Assembly: GCA_945874155.1 (NCBI GenBank)
Contig: CAMCFO010000001.1
Span: 1-64,000, forward strand
Reading direction: 5' to 3'
DNA length: 64,000 nt
DNA from: an uncultured Bacteroidales bacterium
GTDB lineage: Bacteria; Bacteroidota; Bacteroidia; Bacteroidales; UBA932
Shown here: piece by piece, positions 54,835 through 63,363 of the stretch
How positions within the stretch are numbered: position 1 is the stretch's first letter
Layout of the letters: each line of letters starts with the position of its first letter
The notes under the pieces: generated by a model
Databases searched by the model: none
What the model was told of the DNA's origin: nothing
The model's input: the letters and a program-made list of their open reading frames with translations, nothing else
Position numbers and translations under genes: made by a program

Positions 54835-55620
54835 ATGGGAAAAGTCATAGCTATAGCCAACCAGAAAGGGGGAGTGGGCAAGACCACGACGGCAATCAAC
54901 CTTGCCGCCTCTCTCGCTGTTCTCGAGAAGAACGTCCTCATCATTGACGCAGACCCTCAGGCCAACACCACTTCCGGACTCAACTTTTCCCCGGACAGTG
55001 AGGAAGGCAGGACGCTTTACAATCTGCTCATAGGCGAGAGGACTGTGGAAGACGTACTCATCCAGACTGAAATAGGCCGTCTTCATATGATTCCTTCCAC
55101 CATCGACCTCGTGGGGGCCGAGCTGGAACTTCTGGAAGCCCCGCAAAGGGAGTCTCTGCTCAAGAACGCCATTGCTCCGGTCAGGGACAGGTACGATTTC
55201 ATCATCATCGACTGTTCCCCTTCCCTGGGACTCATCACCGTGAACAGTCTCACAGCGGCAGATTCCGTAATCATACCGGTTCAGCCCGAGTTCTTTGCGC
55301 TGGAGGGCCTGGGCAAGCTCCTTCAGACCATACGTCTGGTTCAAGGCGGAGTGAATTCCTCCCTCACCATAGAGGGCTTTCTGGTCACGATGTTCGACGG
55401 AAGGACCAAGGTGCACAATCAGGTGGTCGAGGACCTCAAGGAACATTTCAAGGATATGGTCTTCAAGACGGTCATCCAGAGAAACATAAGGCTCAGCGAG
55501 GCTCCTTCCCACGGCAAGCCGATTATTCTTTATGACGTAATCTGCAACGGCACCACCAACTACCTCAATCTGGCCAAGGAGGTGCTGGAGCGCAACGGCC
55601 TGTCAATCAACAAAGCTTAA
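54835..55620 (+). CDS. parA: ParA/Soj-family chromosome-partitioning ATPase
   Basis: The 261-residue deviant Walker ATPase drives segregation of the replication origin together with ParB. Motifs are ANQKGGVGKTTTAINLAASL at residues 8-27, IIDADPQANTTSGL, and IIDCSPSLGLITVNSL. The track begins at 54562 inside the divergent kinase gene; the ATG at 54835 (MGKVIAIANQKGG) is clearly right. parB follows after 23 bases. In Bacteroidota this cluster is usually chromosomal. Confidence 0.95.
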   Translation: MGKVIAIANQKGGVGKTTTAINLAASLAVLEKNVLIIDADPQANTTSGLNFSPDSEEGRTLYNLLIGERTVEDVLIQTEIGRLHMIPSTIDLVGAELELLEAPQRESLLKNAIAPVRDRYDFIIIDCSPSLGLITVNSLTAADSVIIPVQPEFFALEGLGKLLQTIRLVQGGVNSSLTIEGFLVTMFDGRTKVHNQVVEDLKEHFKDMVFKTVIQRNIRLSEAPSHGKPIILYDVICNGTTNYLNLAKEVLERNGLSINKA

Positions 55621-55643
55621 GTCAAACTGAAAATAGAAGACTG

Positions 55644-56573
55644 ATGTCAAACAAACCCCAGAGAGGATTGGGCAAGGGACTCGGGGCCCTGCTCGGCGAG
55701 GCCGGTTCTATGGACAACTTCCGCAAACCGGTCGGATATGTGAACAAAGTGAATGTTGTGGAAAGCACAGCGCCGCAGGACAAGGCCGATGTGCTTATGA
55801 TTCCTGTGGACTACATAGAGCCGAATCCTTTCCAGCCTCGCCAGTCTTTCGACCAGGAGGCACTTGAGGAACTCGCTGAATCCATACGCACCCTCGGTCT
55901 CATCCAGCCGGTCACCGTGCGCAAGAAGGCAGCCGACAAGTACCAGATAATCAGTGGAGAAAGGCGTTTCAGAGCCTGCCGTCTGTGCGGGATGGATCTG
56001 ATTCCGGCCTATGTGCGCGATGCGGACGACCAGGGTATGCTGGAGATGGCGATAGTGGAGAATATCCAGCGCGAAAACCTGGACCCGATAGAAATTGCCC
56101 TCAGTTACCAGAGACTCATAGACGAATGCCGGCTCACTCAGGAGCAGATGGCCTTGCGTGTGGGCAAGAAGAGGGCTTCGGTCACCAATTACCTGAGGCT
56201 CCTGAAGTTGCCTGCCAAAATTCAGCACGACCTCAAGGTAGGGCAGTTGAGCGTGGGCCACGCGAAGGTGCTTCTCTCAGTGGAGGACAGCAGGGTGCAG
56301 GAGGCTCTCTGCGACCTTGTGGTGAAAGAAGGCCTTTCCGTAAGGGAGCTGGAAAAGAAAATCCAGAGGTTGCAGGAAACATCCAGTGATCCGCAAACGG
56401 CTGAGGCTCAGGACCTTCCTGACGAATATTTCAAAGTGCTTGAAATAGTTGGAAGATATTTCGACAACAGCATCAGCCTCAAGAGAACCCCATCAGGCAA
56501 GGGTTCGATGACCATACGTTTCAATTCCGACGAGGAAATGAGGAAATTCCTGACTGCAATCGAGAAAATCTGA
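55644..56573 (+). CDS. parB: ParB/Spo0J-family partition protein
   Basis: The 309-residue protein is a CTP-dependent DNA clamp that loads at parS sites. The N-terminus KPQRGLGKGLGALLG is typical. The CTP-binding/ParB domain has PNPFQPRQSFDQEALEELAESI, then GERRFRACRL and VENIQRENLDPIEIA. A helix-turn-helix comes next (LTQEQMALRVGKKRASVTNYLRLLKL), then a C-terminal dimer domain. The next gene starts 2 bases after the stop. Confidence 0.95.
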   Translation: MSNKPQRGLGKGLGALLGEAGSMDNFRKPVGYVNKVNVVESTAPQDKADVLMIPVDYIEPNPFQPRQSFDQEALEELAESIRTLGLIQPVTVRKKAADKYQIISGERRFRACRLCGMDLIPAYVRDADDQGMLEMAIVENIQRENLDPIEIALSYQRLIDECRLTQEQMALRVGKKRASVTNYLRLLKLPAKIQHDLKVGQLSVGHAKVLLSVEDSRVQEALCDLVVKEGLSVRELEKKIQRLQETSSDPQTAEAQDLPDEYFKVLEIVGRYFDNSISLKRTPSGKGSMTIRFNSDEEMRKFLTAIEKI

Positions 56574-56575
56574 AA

Positions 56576-57514
56576 ATGCGGATGAGGACAAAGGCACTGA
56601 AATATGCTCTGGCATTTGTGGCCCTGATGGTGCTGCATACCTTCAGTGCATCTGCCCAATTCAGGGATGAAGCCTTCAAGCAGAATTACAACGACACCAC
56701 CTACAAGACCCAGACCGACACCACCGACAAACTCTTCTCCTTCAAAGAACTTTTCCGTGGCCTGGGACACAAGCAGGAAATCAAGATCGGAACCATGTTC
56801 GGAGGAGCGGTGATGTTCCCCGGTTCCGGCCAGATCTACAACCGGGACTATTGGAAATTGCCCATAGTCTATGGCGGAATAGGGGCCTGCCTTGGTACAG
56901 CCGCCTATTACAATGTCAAATACAATCAGTCAGTTGCCGCCGGAAATCCGATTCAGCAGTATAAGACCAACTATATCTGGCTTTATGCCGGCGCAGGTCT
57001 GGTCTATTGGGGGTCCCTTATGGATGCCACCGCCTTCTATCCTTCAAACGGAAAGCCCAGTTCCGGTAGGGCTGCAATCTATTCCGCTCTGCTGCCGGGT
57101 CTGGGACAGGCCTACAACGGAGAATACTGGAAAATCCCGGTCTATTATACAGGTCTTCTCGCGGCCGGGTATTTTGTCTATTTCAATAATCTCAACTACG
57201 TGAGGTTCAAAAGGATATATGGCGAAGCAACGAATAAGGAGGTGCCCTACACCGGTCCTGTGACTGCCGATCAGGCCAAGTACTACAAAGACTCCTACAG
57301 GCGTCTGAGGGACTATTCCATAGTTGCCCTGGGCCTTGTCTATATATTGCAGATTATCGATGCCAATGTCTTTGCCGTGATGTACGATTTCGAAGTTACG
57401 GATGACATCAGCATCAGAATGGAACCGACTGTCATCACTCCGGACAACAATTTCGCGTTCAAGGGAGGCCCGTCCGGGGAGGCTGTGGGTATGAAAATCG
57501 GTATTAATTTTTAG
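56576..57514 (+). CDS. DUF5683 family membrane protein
   Basis: The 312-residue protein has a signal peptide (FVALMVLHTFSASAQ) and several hydrophobic segments. Two copies of a short motif are visible: MFPGSGQIYNRDYWKLPIVYGG and LLPGLGQAYNGEYWKIPVYYTG, which together mark DUF5683. The function is not known; the gene is regularly found between parB and mltD in Bacteroidota, so a link to envelope or division is likely but unproven. The next gene's ATG lies 1 base after its stop. Confidence 0.85.
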   Translation: MRMRTKALKYALAFVALMVLHTFSASAQFRDEAFKQNYNDTTYKTQTDTTDKLFSFKELFRGLGHKQEIKIGTMFGGAVMFPGSGQIYNRDYWKLPIVYGGIGACLGTAAYYNVKYNQSVAAGNPIQQYKTNYIWLYAGAGLVYWGSLMDATAFYPSNGKPSSGRAAIYSALLPGLGQAYNGEYWKIPVYYTGLLAAGYFVYFNNLNYVRFKRIYGEATNKEVPYTGPVTADQAKYYKDSYRRLRDYSIVALGLVYILQIIDANVFAVMYDFEVTDDISIRMEPTVITPDNNFAFKGGPSGEAVGMKIGINF

Positions 57515-57515
57515 A

Positions 57516-58814
57516 ATGAGAGTTACAGGTCATTGTTTTGCGGTCGCAATTGCGGCTTTTTTCAGTCTGGAAGCATATTCCCAGGATTATTTTGATGTTC
57601 CGGAAATCGTGTCGAGCATAGATTCCCTGCAGGATACGGCAGAGGCATTTGCGGACAGCAGCCTCAGCAAAACCCGCGTGGACAGTCTTCTGCTTGAATA
57701 TTACGGCAAAAACCGCAATTTCGAGTTCACCAGTCTCAGCGACTTGGACACCACAATCGTACGCTATACATCCTCGGTCCCGGACTCGGTCTTCGTGCAG
57801 CGTCTCTCCGACATAAAGTCATTCATACCTTTGACTTTCAATGATGTGGTCAAGAACTACATCATACTTTACTCCGAAAAGATGCCCGAAAAGATGGGCC
57901 GGGTCATCGGTCTGGGCAATTACTTTTTCCCCATTTTCCAGGAAACATTCAACCGTTACGGCATACCTGAGGAGCTTAGGGCAATGGCGGTCATCGAGTC
58001 TATGCTCAAGTATGACGCTGTGTCCCGGGTGGGCGCAAAGGGTATGTGGCAGTTTATGTACGGCACTGCGAAACTCTATGGCCTGACCATCAATTCCTTT
58101 GTGGACGAAAGGCTGGACCCGGTTAAGTCTGTGGAAGCGGCTGCCAAATACCTGAGTGACTCCTATGCAATCTTCGGAGACTGGCAACTGGCAATCGCCT
58201 CCTACAACTGCGGCCCCGGCAATGTGAACAAGGCGATGAAACGCTCGGGCAAGCACGATATCTGGGATATCTACTATTATCTGCCCCGCGAGACCAGGGG
58301 CTATGTGCCTGCTTTCACCGGGGCCCTCTATGCCCTCAATTATTATAGGGAGTACGGCATTGAGCCGGAGAGAGTGGACCTGCCTGCCCAGGTGGACACC
58401 TTCCACGTGAACAAGATGCTGCATTTCAAGCAGGTTAGCGAATTGACCGGGGTGCCTATCGAGACCCTCAAACTGCTCAATCCGCAATACACCCACGACA
58501 TCATACCCGGCAGTCCGAAGGAGAAATGGGTACTCCGCATTCCGGCACATTATACAGGAGATTATGTGGCTGTGGAGGATAGTCTGCATCTTTACAAGGC
58601 TGATACGCTTCTCAGTCCGGTGGTGATAAAGAAAATCAAGGACGGGGGAGACGGGCAGAGGATTGCCTACAAGGTCAAGAGCGGAGACACCCTGGGAGGC
58701 ATTGCCAAGCGCTACGGGTGCACTGTCAAGCAGATTCAGACCTGGAATCATCTCAAGGGTACCACCATACGCATAGGGCAGACCTTGAGTATCTACCGAG
58801 GTGGGCGCCGCTGA
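57516..58814 (+). CDS. mltD: Membrane-associated lytic transglycosylase (MltD-like) with LysM domain
   Basis: The 432-residue periplasmic enzyme cleaves peptidoglycan glycan strands. After a signal peptide, the SLT domain has the catalytic Glu161 in MAVIESMLKYDAVSRVGAKGMWQFM and the later IASYNCGPGNVNKAM. One clear LysM repeat lies at about residues 385-430 (IAYKVKSGDTLGGIAKRYGC...TLSIY). It is the fourth gene of the parA operon. Convergent with the transporter at 58854, with a small hairpin between them. Confidence 0.93.
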   Translation: MRVTGHCFAVAIAAFFSLEAYSQDYFDVPEIVSSIDSLQDTAEAFADSSLSKTRVDSLLLEYYGKNRNFEFTSLSDLDTTIVRYTSSVPDSVFVQRLSDIKSFIPLTFNDVVKNYIILYSEKMPEKMGRVIGLGNYFFPIFQETFNRYGIPEELRAMAVIESMLKYDAVSRVGAKGMWQFMYGTAKLYGLTINSFVDERLDPVKSVEAAAKYLSDSYAIFGDWQLAIASYNCGPGNVNKAMKRSGKHDIWDIYYYLPRETRGYVPAFTGALYALNYYREYGIEPERVDLPAQVDTFHVNKMLHFKQVSELTGVPIETLKLLNPQYTHDIIPGSPKEKWVLRIPAHYTGDYVAVEDSLHLYKADTLLSPVVIKKIKDGGDGQRIAYKVKSGDTLGGIAKRYGCTVKQIQTWNHLKGTTIRIGQTLSIYRGGRR

Positions 58815-58832
58815 GCAGATGCCCTCAACCTC

Positions 58833-58853
58833 ATTCCCGTCTTGACCGGGAAT
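58833..58853. terminator. Possible bidirectional terminator hairpin
   Basis: ATTCCCG (58833-58839) pairs with CGGGAAT (58847-58853) around a 7-base loop between convergent genes. No T run follows on either side, so the role is uncertain. Confidence 0.35.
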
Positions 58854-59987
58854 CTAAACCATCAAATAAGCCAAAAATCCGCAGACCAGGGCCACGGCAC
58901 AGTTGATGGCTTTAGCCTTGAAGAAAGCCATCCTGTTCTCAGCCAGCAGCGGAATGGAAGCATGTCCGTCCTGTGAAATGCTGCTGGCGAGCAGCACCGG
59001 CAGCGGCACAATCCCCGCCGCATAAAGCGTGACAAAAATCAGGTGCGGCCCCGACTCCGGTATGATGCCTATGGCAGTGGCAAGGAGTATCATAAGTGCC
59101 GTGTTGTCGTTTACCCAAGTGCTTATGTCGAAGAAGGAAGTGAGTACGGTTATGAGCGTCAGTACTCCCAGAGTCCAGGCAAATATGCTTGGCAAGTGCC
59201 TGCAGACCACGTGTCTCCAGAGATGTTCCTCCACGAAATGGTCGCCTGCAAAAACTACGGCCCCGAGTATCCCTATGCTCAGAATGGCAAAAACAATGTT
59301 CATCCAGGTCTCGTCCAGCAGGTTTATATGTATGCCCCCTGCCTCTTCGGCCTCGTGGTGCCCGTGACAGCAGCAGACCTCTTCCTCCTCAGTGCCGGCG
59401 TGCTCGTGTCCTATGGCTCCTGTGGCAAGGCTGACTATGAATGCGCTTATGCCGACAGCCAGAACAAGCCGCTTCCATCCGAAATGCCTGCCGTGGCTGT
59501 GGGAAGCCTCTTCCTCGTGATGATGGTGGGTGTCTTTCTCGTGCAGAGCAAAGCCTTCCTCACAGGCCTTGTCGGCTGCCAAATTCTTCTTTTTCAGTGC
59601 CTTGCGCACTACATCCGTACACAGTCCCGTTATCGTTGCAATTATGAAAAGCAATCCCATGATCATAAGCGACTTCTGCGGAAACATAGCGAGCATCACA
59701 AATGCTTCGTCCCCGGATGAGGCAATGAGTGTGGCAACCAGAGCTCCCAGGCTCAGCATCCCGTGGGTGTAGAGCGAAACACTTGCAAAGCCTCCCAGAC
59801 ATCCAGGGATTATACCTATTGCCGCTCCGAAAACCACCTGCCCGAAGGCACTGCGTCTGAGTCCGGAGAAGAATCTGCCCCGAGATTCAATGTTCACGGC
59901 CTCGATCATCATCATCATCACTGTGACCAGACCTGTTATTTGAAGGGAACTGCCCAGTATCTCCAGGGCTGTGTGTAAAACTTCCAT
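58854..59987 (-). CDS. Putative 10-TM manganese/heavy-metal exporter (ArsP_2-like) with His-rich loops
   Basis: The 377-residue inner-membrane protein has about ten hydrophobic segments in two similar halves (FGAAIGIIPGCLGGF and ATAIGIIPESGPHLIF). Two cytosolic or periplasmic loops are rich in His, Cys and Glu (KDTHHHHEEEASHSHGRH and EEEEVCCCHGHHEAEE), good for transition-metal binding. DHFVEEHLWRHVVCRHLP is typical of the putative manganese transporter group. Metal and direction of transport are family-level inferences. It starts 6 bases after the DUF1573 gene and is probably in one operon with it. Confidence 0.75.
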   Translation of the reverse strand: MEVLHTALEILGSSLQITGLVTVMMMMIEAVNIESRGRFFSGLRRSAFGQVVFGAAIGIIPGCLGGFASVSLYTHGMLSLGALVATLIASSGDEAFVMLAMFPQKSLMIMGLLFIIATITGLCTDVVRKALKKKNLAADKACEEGFALHEKDTHHHHEEEASHSHGRHFGWKRLVLAVGISAFIVSLATGAIGHEHAGTEEEEVCCCHGHHEAEEAGGIHINLLDETWMNIVFAILSIGILGAVVFAGDHFVEEHLWRHVVCRHLPSIFAWTLGVLTLITVLTSFFDISTWVNDNTALMILLATAIGIIPESGPHLIFVTLYAAGIVPLPVLLASSISQDGHASIPLLAENRMAFFKAKAINCAVALVCGFLAYLMV

Positions 59988-59993
59988 AGGCTG

Positions 59994-61124
59994 TTATTCC
60001 AGATAACCTGTTATGAACAAATTGATTACGGGGCGAAGAGGGGAATTTGTCGTGAGCTTCACCGTCACGAGAGTTTCTCCCTTGGGCATCATTGATGTGT
60101 CCACATGCACTCTGACCGAGCCGTTTTTTCCGCTGCAAACCGGCTCGATTCTGCCGTGGGAATAATTCAGGGCATCGGTTTCACAACGATGGACGCAGAA
60201 ACAGTCCTCTCCCTCGTTGGTGAAATTGAATTCGGCGTGAATGGTGCTTCCGGCCTTGAGCTTGCCGAAAGAGTATGTGCTGGTCTTGAATACCGGACGG
60301 GGACCGCGATTTTTCTGGGCATCGCTCATCGCAGTGAAATTGTCTGTCGTGAAGGCATTTATGCGGATTTTTCCGGCTTTGGACGCATCAGGAAGACCGC
60401 TCAGTTCAAAGGATGTCTTTCCATTTACCACTGGTGTGGCGAAATAACTGTTTCCGCCCCAGCGACTTCGGGAACTGGTGATTGTGTAGCCTATGCTTTC
60501 CTCTGCTCCCGGGGCAAGGCTGTACTCTTGATTGTCCATAGTCAGGCCTTCGCTCAGATCCCGGAATTCGACTTTTAAGACTGTGGAGCCGATATTGGCG
60601 ATTTTGAACTCCCCGCTGCGAGCCTCTCCCTGGAGTATGTTTCCGCATTTTATGTCCATACTTCTGAGACCGAGGTTCCCGAAATGGCAGGAATAAATTT
60701 CAGAAAGGGACAGAGCCTTGGCGTGGGACACACCCCGGAGCTTGAGTATCAGAGGCTTCTTGCTGCAGGAAAGATAGACCGTGAGGTTCTTGTCGAAGGG
60801 TACGGGGGCTTCGTTGTTGCTGTAAGTGGCTGAAATTTTGGCTTTTGCACCCGGTTTGACAGGCTCTTTGGTCCAGACTACGTCTGTGCAGCCGCAGGAA
60901 GAGACCACATTATAGATTGCAACGGGCTTCTCGGAGTTGTTTGTGAGGGTGAATGTGCAACTCACGGCCCCGCTTCCCAGTATGATGTCTCCAAAATCGT
61001 GGACGTCCTTGTCCATTTCCACTCCACGGGCTATTTTCACCTGTGCGCTCGACTTAGGGCAGGCAAGGAGCAGGACAAGGGCGGCTGCATATATAATATA
61101 AGGTATATTTTTCATAAATTTCAT
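59994..61124 (-). CDS. DUF1573 protein, exported
   Basis: The 376-residue protein has a signal peptide (IYAAALVLLLACPKSSAQ). The N-terminal domain is DUF1573 (DVHDFGDIILGSGAVSCTFTLTNNSEKP, then VVSSCGCTDVVWTKEPVKPGAKAKI), an Ig-like fold with a conserved CGC. A second similar domain lies near residues 265-370 (YSFGKLKAGSTIHAEFNFTNEGEDCF). Its role is unknown. ATGs are at 61124 and 61115. A minus-strand TATCTTTG box at 61178-61185 is the likely promoter. Confidence 0.85.
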   Translation of the reverse strand: MKFMKNIPYIIYAAALVLLLACPKSSAQVKIARGVEMDKDVHDFGDIILGSGAVSCTFTLTNNSEKPVAIYNVVSSCGCTDVVWTKEPVKPGAKAKISATYSNNEAPVPFDKNLTVYLSCSKKPLILKLRGVSHAKALSLSEIYSCHFGNLGLRSMDIKCGNILQGEARSGEFKIANIGSTVLKVEFRDLSEGLTMDNQEYSLAPGAEESIGYTITSSRSRWGGNSYFATPVVNGKTSFELSGLPDASKAGKIRINAFTTDNFTAMSDAQKNRGPRPVFKTSTYSFGKLKAGSTIHAEFNFTNEGEDCFCVHRCETDALNYSHGRIEPVCSGKNGSVRVHVDTSMMPKGETLVTVKLTTNSPLRPVINLFITGYLE

Positions 61125-61216
61125 CTCTCAGGCGATTGCCCTGGCTGACCTTGGGGCTCAAATCGCGAAACAAAAGACAAAGATAAGTCAAATGATTGAC
61201 AAATGTGGAACAAAAT

Positions 61217-61247
61217 TTTGTTTCAATCCAAACTCTTGCTAAATTTG
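61217..61247 (+). promoter_or_regulatory. Consensus promoter of the ferredoxin gene
   Basis: TTTG at 61217-61220, exactly 19 bases, then TAAATTTG at 61240-61247. The ATG at 61287 leaves a leader of about 35 bases. It is back to back with the DUF1573 promoter. Confidence 0.75.
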
Positions 61248-61286
61248 TGAACAGTTTTACGAAACACAATTTAATTTAAAAATATT

Positions 61287-61454
61287 ATGGCTCACAAAAT
61301 TTCACAGGATTGTGTCGCTTGCGGCACCTGTATTTCAGAATGCCCGGTAGGCGCTATTTCTGAAGGCGACATCTACACCATTGACCCAAATGCCTGCATC
61401 GATTGCGGTACTTGTGCTGATGTTTGTCCTCAGGGGGCTATCTCGGCTGAATAA
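61287..61454 (+). CDS. 2[4Fe-4S] ferredoxin, 55 residues
   Basis: This gene is absent from the ORF track because of its length. The product (MAHKISQDCVACGTCISECP...) has two CxxCxxCxxxCP cluster motifs: CVACGTCISECP and CIDCGTCADVCP. That is the full set of eight cysteines of a bacterial low-potential ferredoxin. It would carry electrons to enzymes such as pyruvate:ferredoxin oxidoreductase in an anaerobe. It has its own consensus promoter and its own terminator, so it is a single-gene unit. Confidence 0.95.
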   Translation: MAHKISQDCVACGTCISECPVGAISEGDIYTIDPNACIDCGTCADVCPQGAISAE

Positions 61455-61478
61455 GACCGCTTGACAATCCTAAATGAG

Positions 61479-61508
61479 ACCGGTGGATTTCCCGCCGGTT
61501 TTTTTTTG
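61479..61508 (+). terminator. Intrinsic terminator of the ferredoxin gene
   Basis: ACCGGTGG (61479-61486) pairs with CCGCCGGT (61492-61499, one G-T pair), followed by nine T. Confidence 0.88.
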
Positions 61509-61574
61509 TTTGTGATTTTTTATACTTTTGCATTCGTCCACGCCCGGCCACGACCGGGAAAACATAACCACATT

Positions 61575-63182
61575 ATGAATAAATTGTATCCAGTCCTGCT
61601 GGTCCTGTTGGTAATAGCCGCCACTGTCTGCACCCCGCTAGTCTTCGCTGAAGGGGAAATTCCAGCAGACGTAAGCCTTGAAACCCTCGACTACATAGTC
61701 GATCACTCCGCCCAGTACGAGAAACTCCGCCAGGCAAAAATTGACAGCTGCAAAGCCCTGATAGCCAGTAGCGACGACAGCAGCAAATCCGGACTGTACA
61801 ATCAGTTGTTCGGCTTCTACTACGGCTTCCAGTCCGATTCTGCCATCACATGTGCCCGCAAAGGCCTGGAATACGCCCGAAAATGCAACAACAAGACCGA
61901 TGAAATAAGCTCCACCATCCACCTCGCCACCCTTTATCAGGTGACAGGCTGCTATTTCGATTCCAAACGTCTGCTGGACAACCTGGACCACAGCCAGATG
62001 AACAGTTCCCAGCTCTACGATATATATTCCTGCTATGCCAATATCTACGATGCCCTGGAGCAGATTGCCTGCGACAGCATACTGGCTGAAGAATATACCG
62101 CCAACTACAATTCCTACCGGGACTCACTCCTGACCATCGACCCCGAAAATGTCTTCTTCCGCACCGGAATACTCGTGGACAAAGGCAGACTTGTTGAAGC
62201 TCTACAGACGATGAAGCCCTACTGCGATAGCCTGGATGTAAATGACCCTATTATGGGAGCCTCCGCTTATGTGGTGTCCGGAATATACCGCGAGATGAAC
62301 AAGACTTCCTTGGAAAAGGAATACCTCATCAAATCCTGCCATTCCGACCTTATGCACGCCAACCGTGAATATATCTCTCTCACCCGCCTTGCTGAAATAC
62401 TCTACGAGGAAGGGGACATAGTCCGGGCATACAATTATCTGAACCGCTCCATCGAAGATGCCAGTTATTGCAAAGCCTTGCAGAGAATGGATATGGCAGC
62501 GCCTATGCTCTCGATAGTCAATACGAGTTACAAGAGAATGAATTCAAGGTGGTTGAAGTCTCTCTCAGGCATCTCTCTGGTACTCCTGCTTATGGCCGTG
62601 GCCCTGCTCGTGCTCATCCATTATCTCCGCGCCCAGAGGAAACGTCTGGCCATGGCCAACAGCGAACTCACCTCATCCCAGGAATTGCTCAAGTCCGCCA
62701 ATGTCCAGATAAGGGAATCTTCCAACATCAAGAATACCTATATCACCCATCTAATGCTTGAGTGCATAGCCAGAATCGAAAGTCTGGAATCCTACCGCAA
62801 AAACCTCAAGAAAATGGCTCTGGCTTCCGACTTGGATTCATTGAGAAAGGAACTCAAGTCCAACGATTTCTCAGAGGCAGAATGGAAATCATTCTATCGT
62901 ACCTTCGACACCACCTTCCTTTCCCTCTTTCCGACTTTTGTGGATGATTTCAACAAGCTGTTCCCTCAGGAGTGTCAAATCCGCCATCTCCCCGGCAAGC
63001 CTCTCACTCCGGAACTCCGCATCTATGCCCTCATACGTCTTGGCATAGACTCCACCGAGAAGATAGCCTCCTTGCTCCGCTATTCCCGTGCGACCATCTA
63101 CGCCTACCGTTCCCGCACCCACCTCAAATCCTTCAATCCGGATACATTTGAGGACGAAGTGAGGAAAATTGCTTCGATTTAG
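61575..63182 (+). CDS. Membrane-bound TPR/HTH regulator (DUF6377-like)
   Basis: The 535-residue protein has a signal peptide (VLLVLLVIAATVCTPLVFA), a periplasmic region of helical TPR-like repeats to about residue 325, one membrane helix (SLVLLLMAVALLVLIHYL, about 335-352), a coiled-coil, and a cytosolic part ending with a LuxR-like helix-turn-helix (IRLGIDSTEKIASLLRYSRATIYAYRSR). The arrangement fits the Bacteroidota DUF6377 regulators, usually next to susC/susD genes. It probably senses a periplasmic signal and controls the SusC gene starting 181 bases downstream. The track start at 61461 lies within the ferredoxin terminator region; the ATG at 61575 is used. Confidence 0.82.
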   Translation: MNKLYPVLLVLLVIAATVCTPLVFAEGEIPADVSLETLDYIVDHSAQYEKLRQAKIDSCKALIASSDDSSKSGLYNQLFGFYYGFQSDSAITCARKGLEYARKCNNKTDEISSTIHLATLYQVTGCYFDSKRLLDNLDHSQMNSSQLYDIYSCYANIYDALEQIACDSILAEEYTANYNSYRDSLLTIDPENVFFRTGILVDKGRLVEALQTMKPYCDSLDVNDPIMGASAYVVSGIYREMNKTSLEKEYLIKSCHSDLMHANREYISLTRLAEILYEEGDIVRAYNYLNRSIEDASYCKALQRMDMAAPMLSIVNTSYKRMNSRWLKSLSGISLVLLLMAVALLVLIHYLRAQRKRLAMANSELTSSQELLKSANVQIRESSNIKNTYITHLMLECIARIESLESYRKNLKKMALASDLDSLRKELKSNDFSEAEWKSFYRTFDTTFLSLFPTFVDDFNKLFPQECQIRHLPGKPLTPELRIYALIRLGIDSTEKIASLLRYSRATIYAYRSRTHLKSFNPDTFEDEVRKIASI

Positions 63183-63280
63183 CCCTGCTATGTTTGTATT
63201 ATCAGGCGGGGCTTTAATACTTAAACCATTGATATTCAATGTAGAAATGTTCTAATATATCTATATTATCATTATATGCT

Positions 63281-63312
63281 ATTGCATTGGAGGTCACTTC
63301 CGGCTAATTTTG
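63281..63312 (+). promoter_or_regulatory. Predicted promoter of the second susC gene
   Basis: ATTG at 63281-63284, 20 bases, then TAATTTTG at 63305-63312 (TAnnTTTG). The ATG at 63364 leaves a leader of about 45 bases. The region is very AT-rich. Confidence 0.5.
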
Positions 63313-63363
63313 CCATACAAATTTGTTTTCCGCACAATTGATAGCAGAAAAACTAACCTACAA

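Noticed and set aside
58404-58420. CCACGTGAAC inside mltD, near parAB, as a parS site
   Set aside because: Only the CACGTG core and a few flanking bases match the parS consensus TGTTTCACGTGAAACA; likely chance within a coding region.
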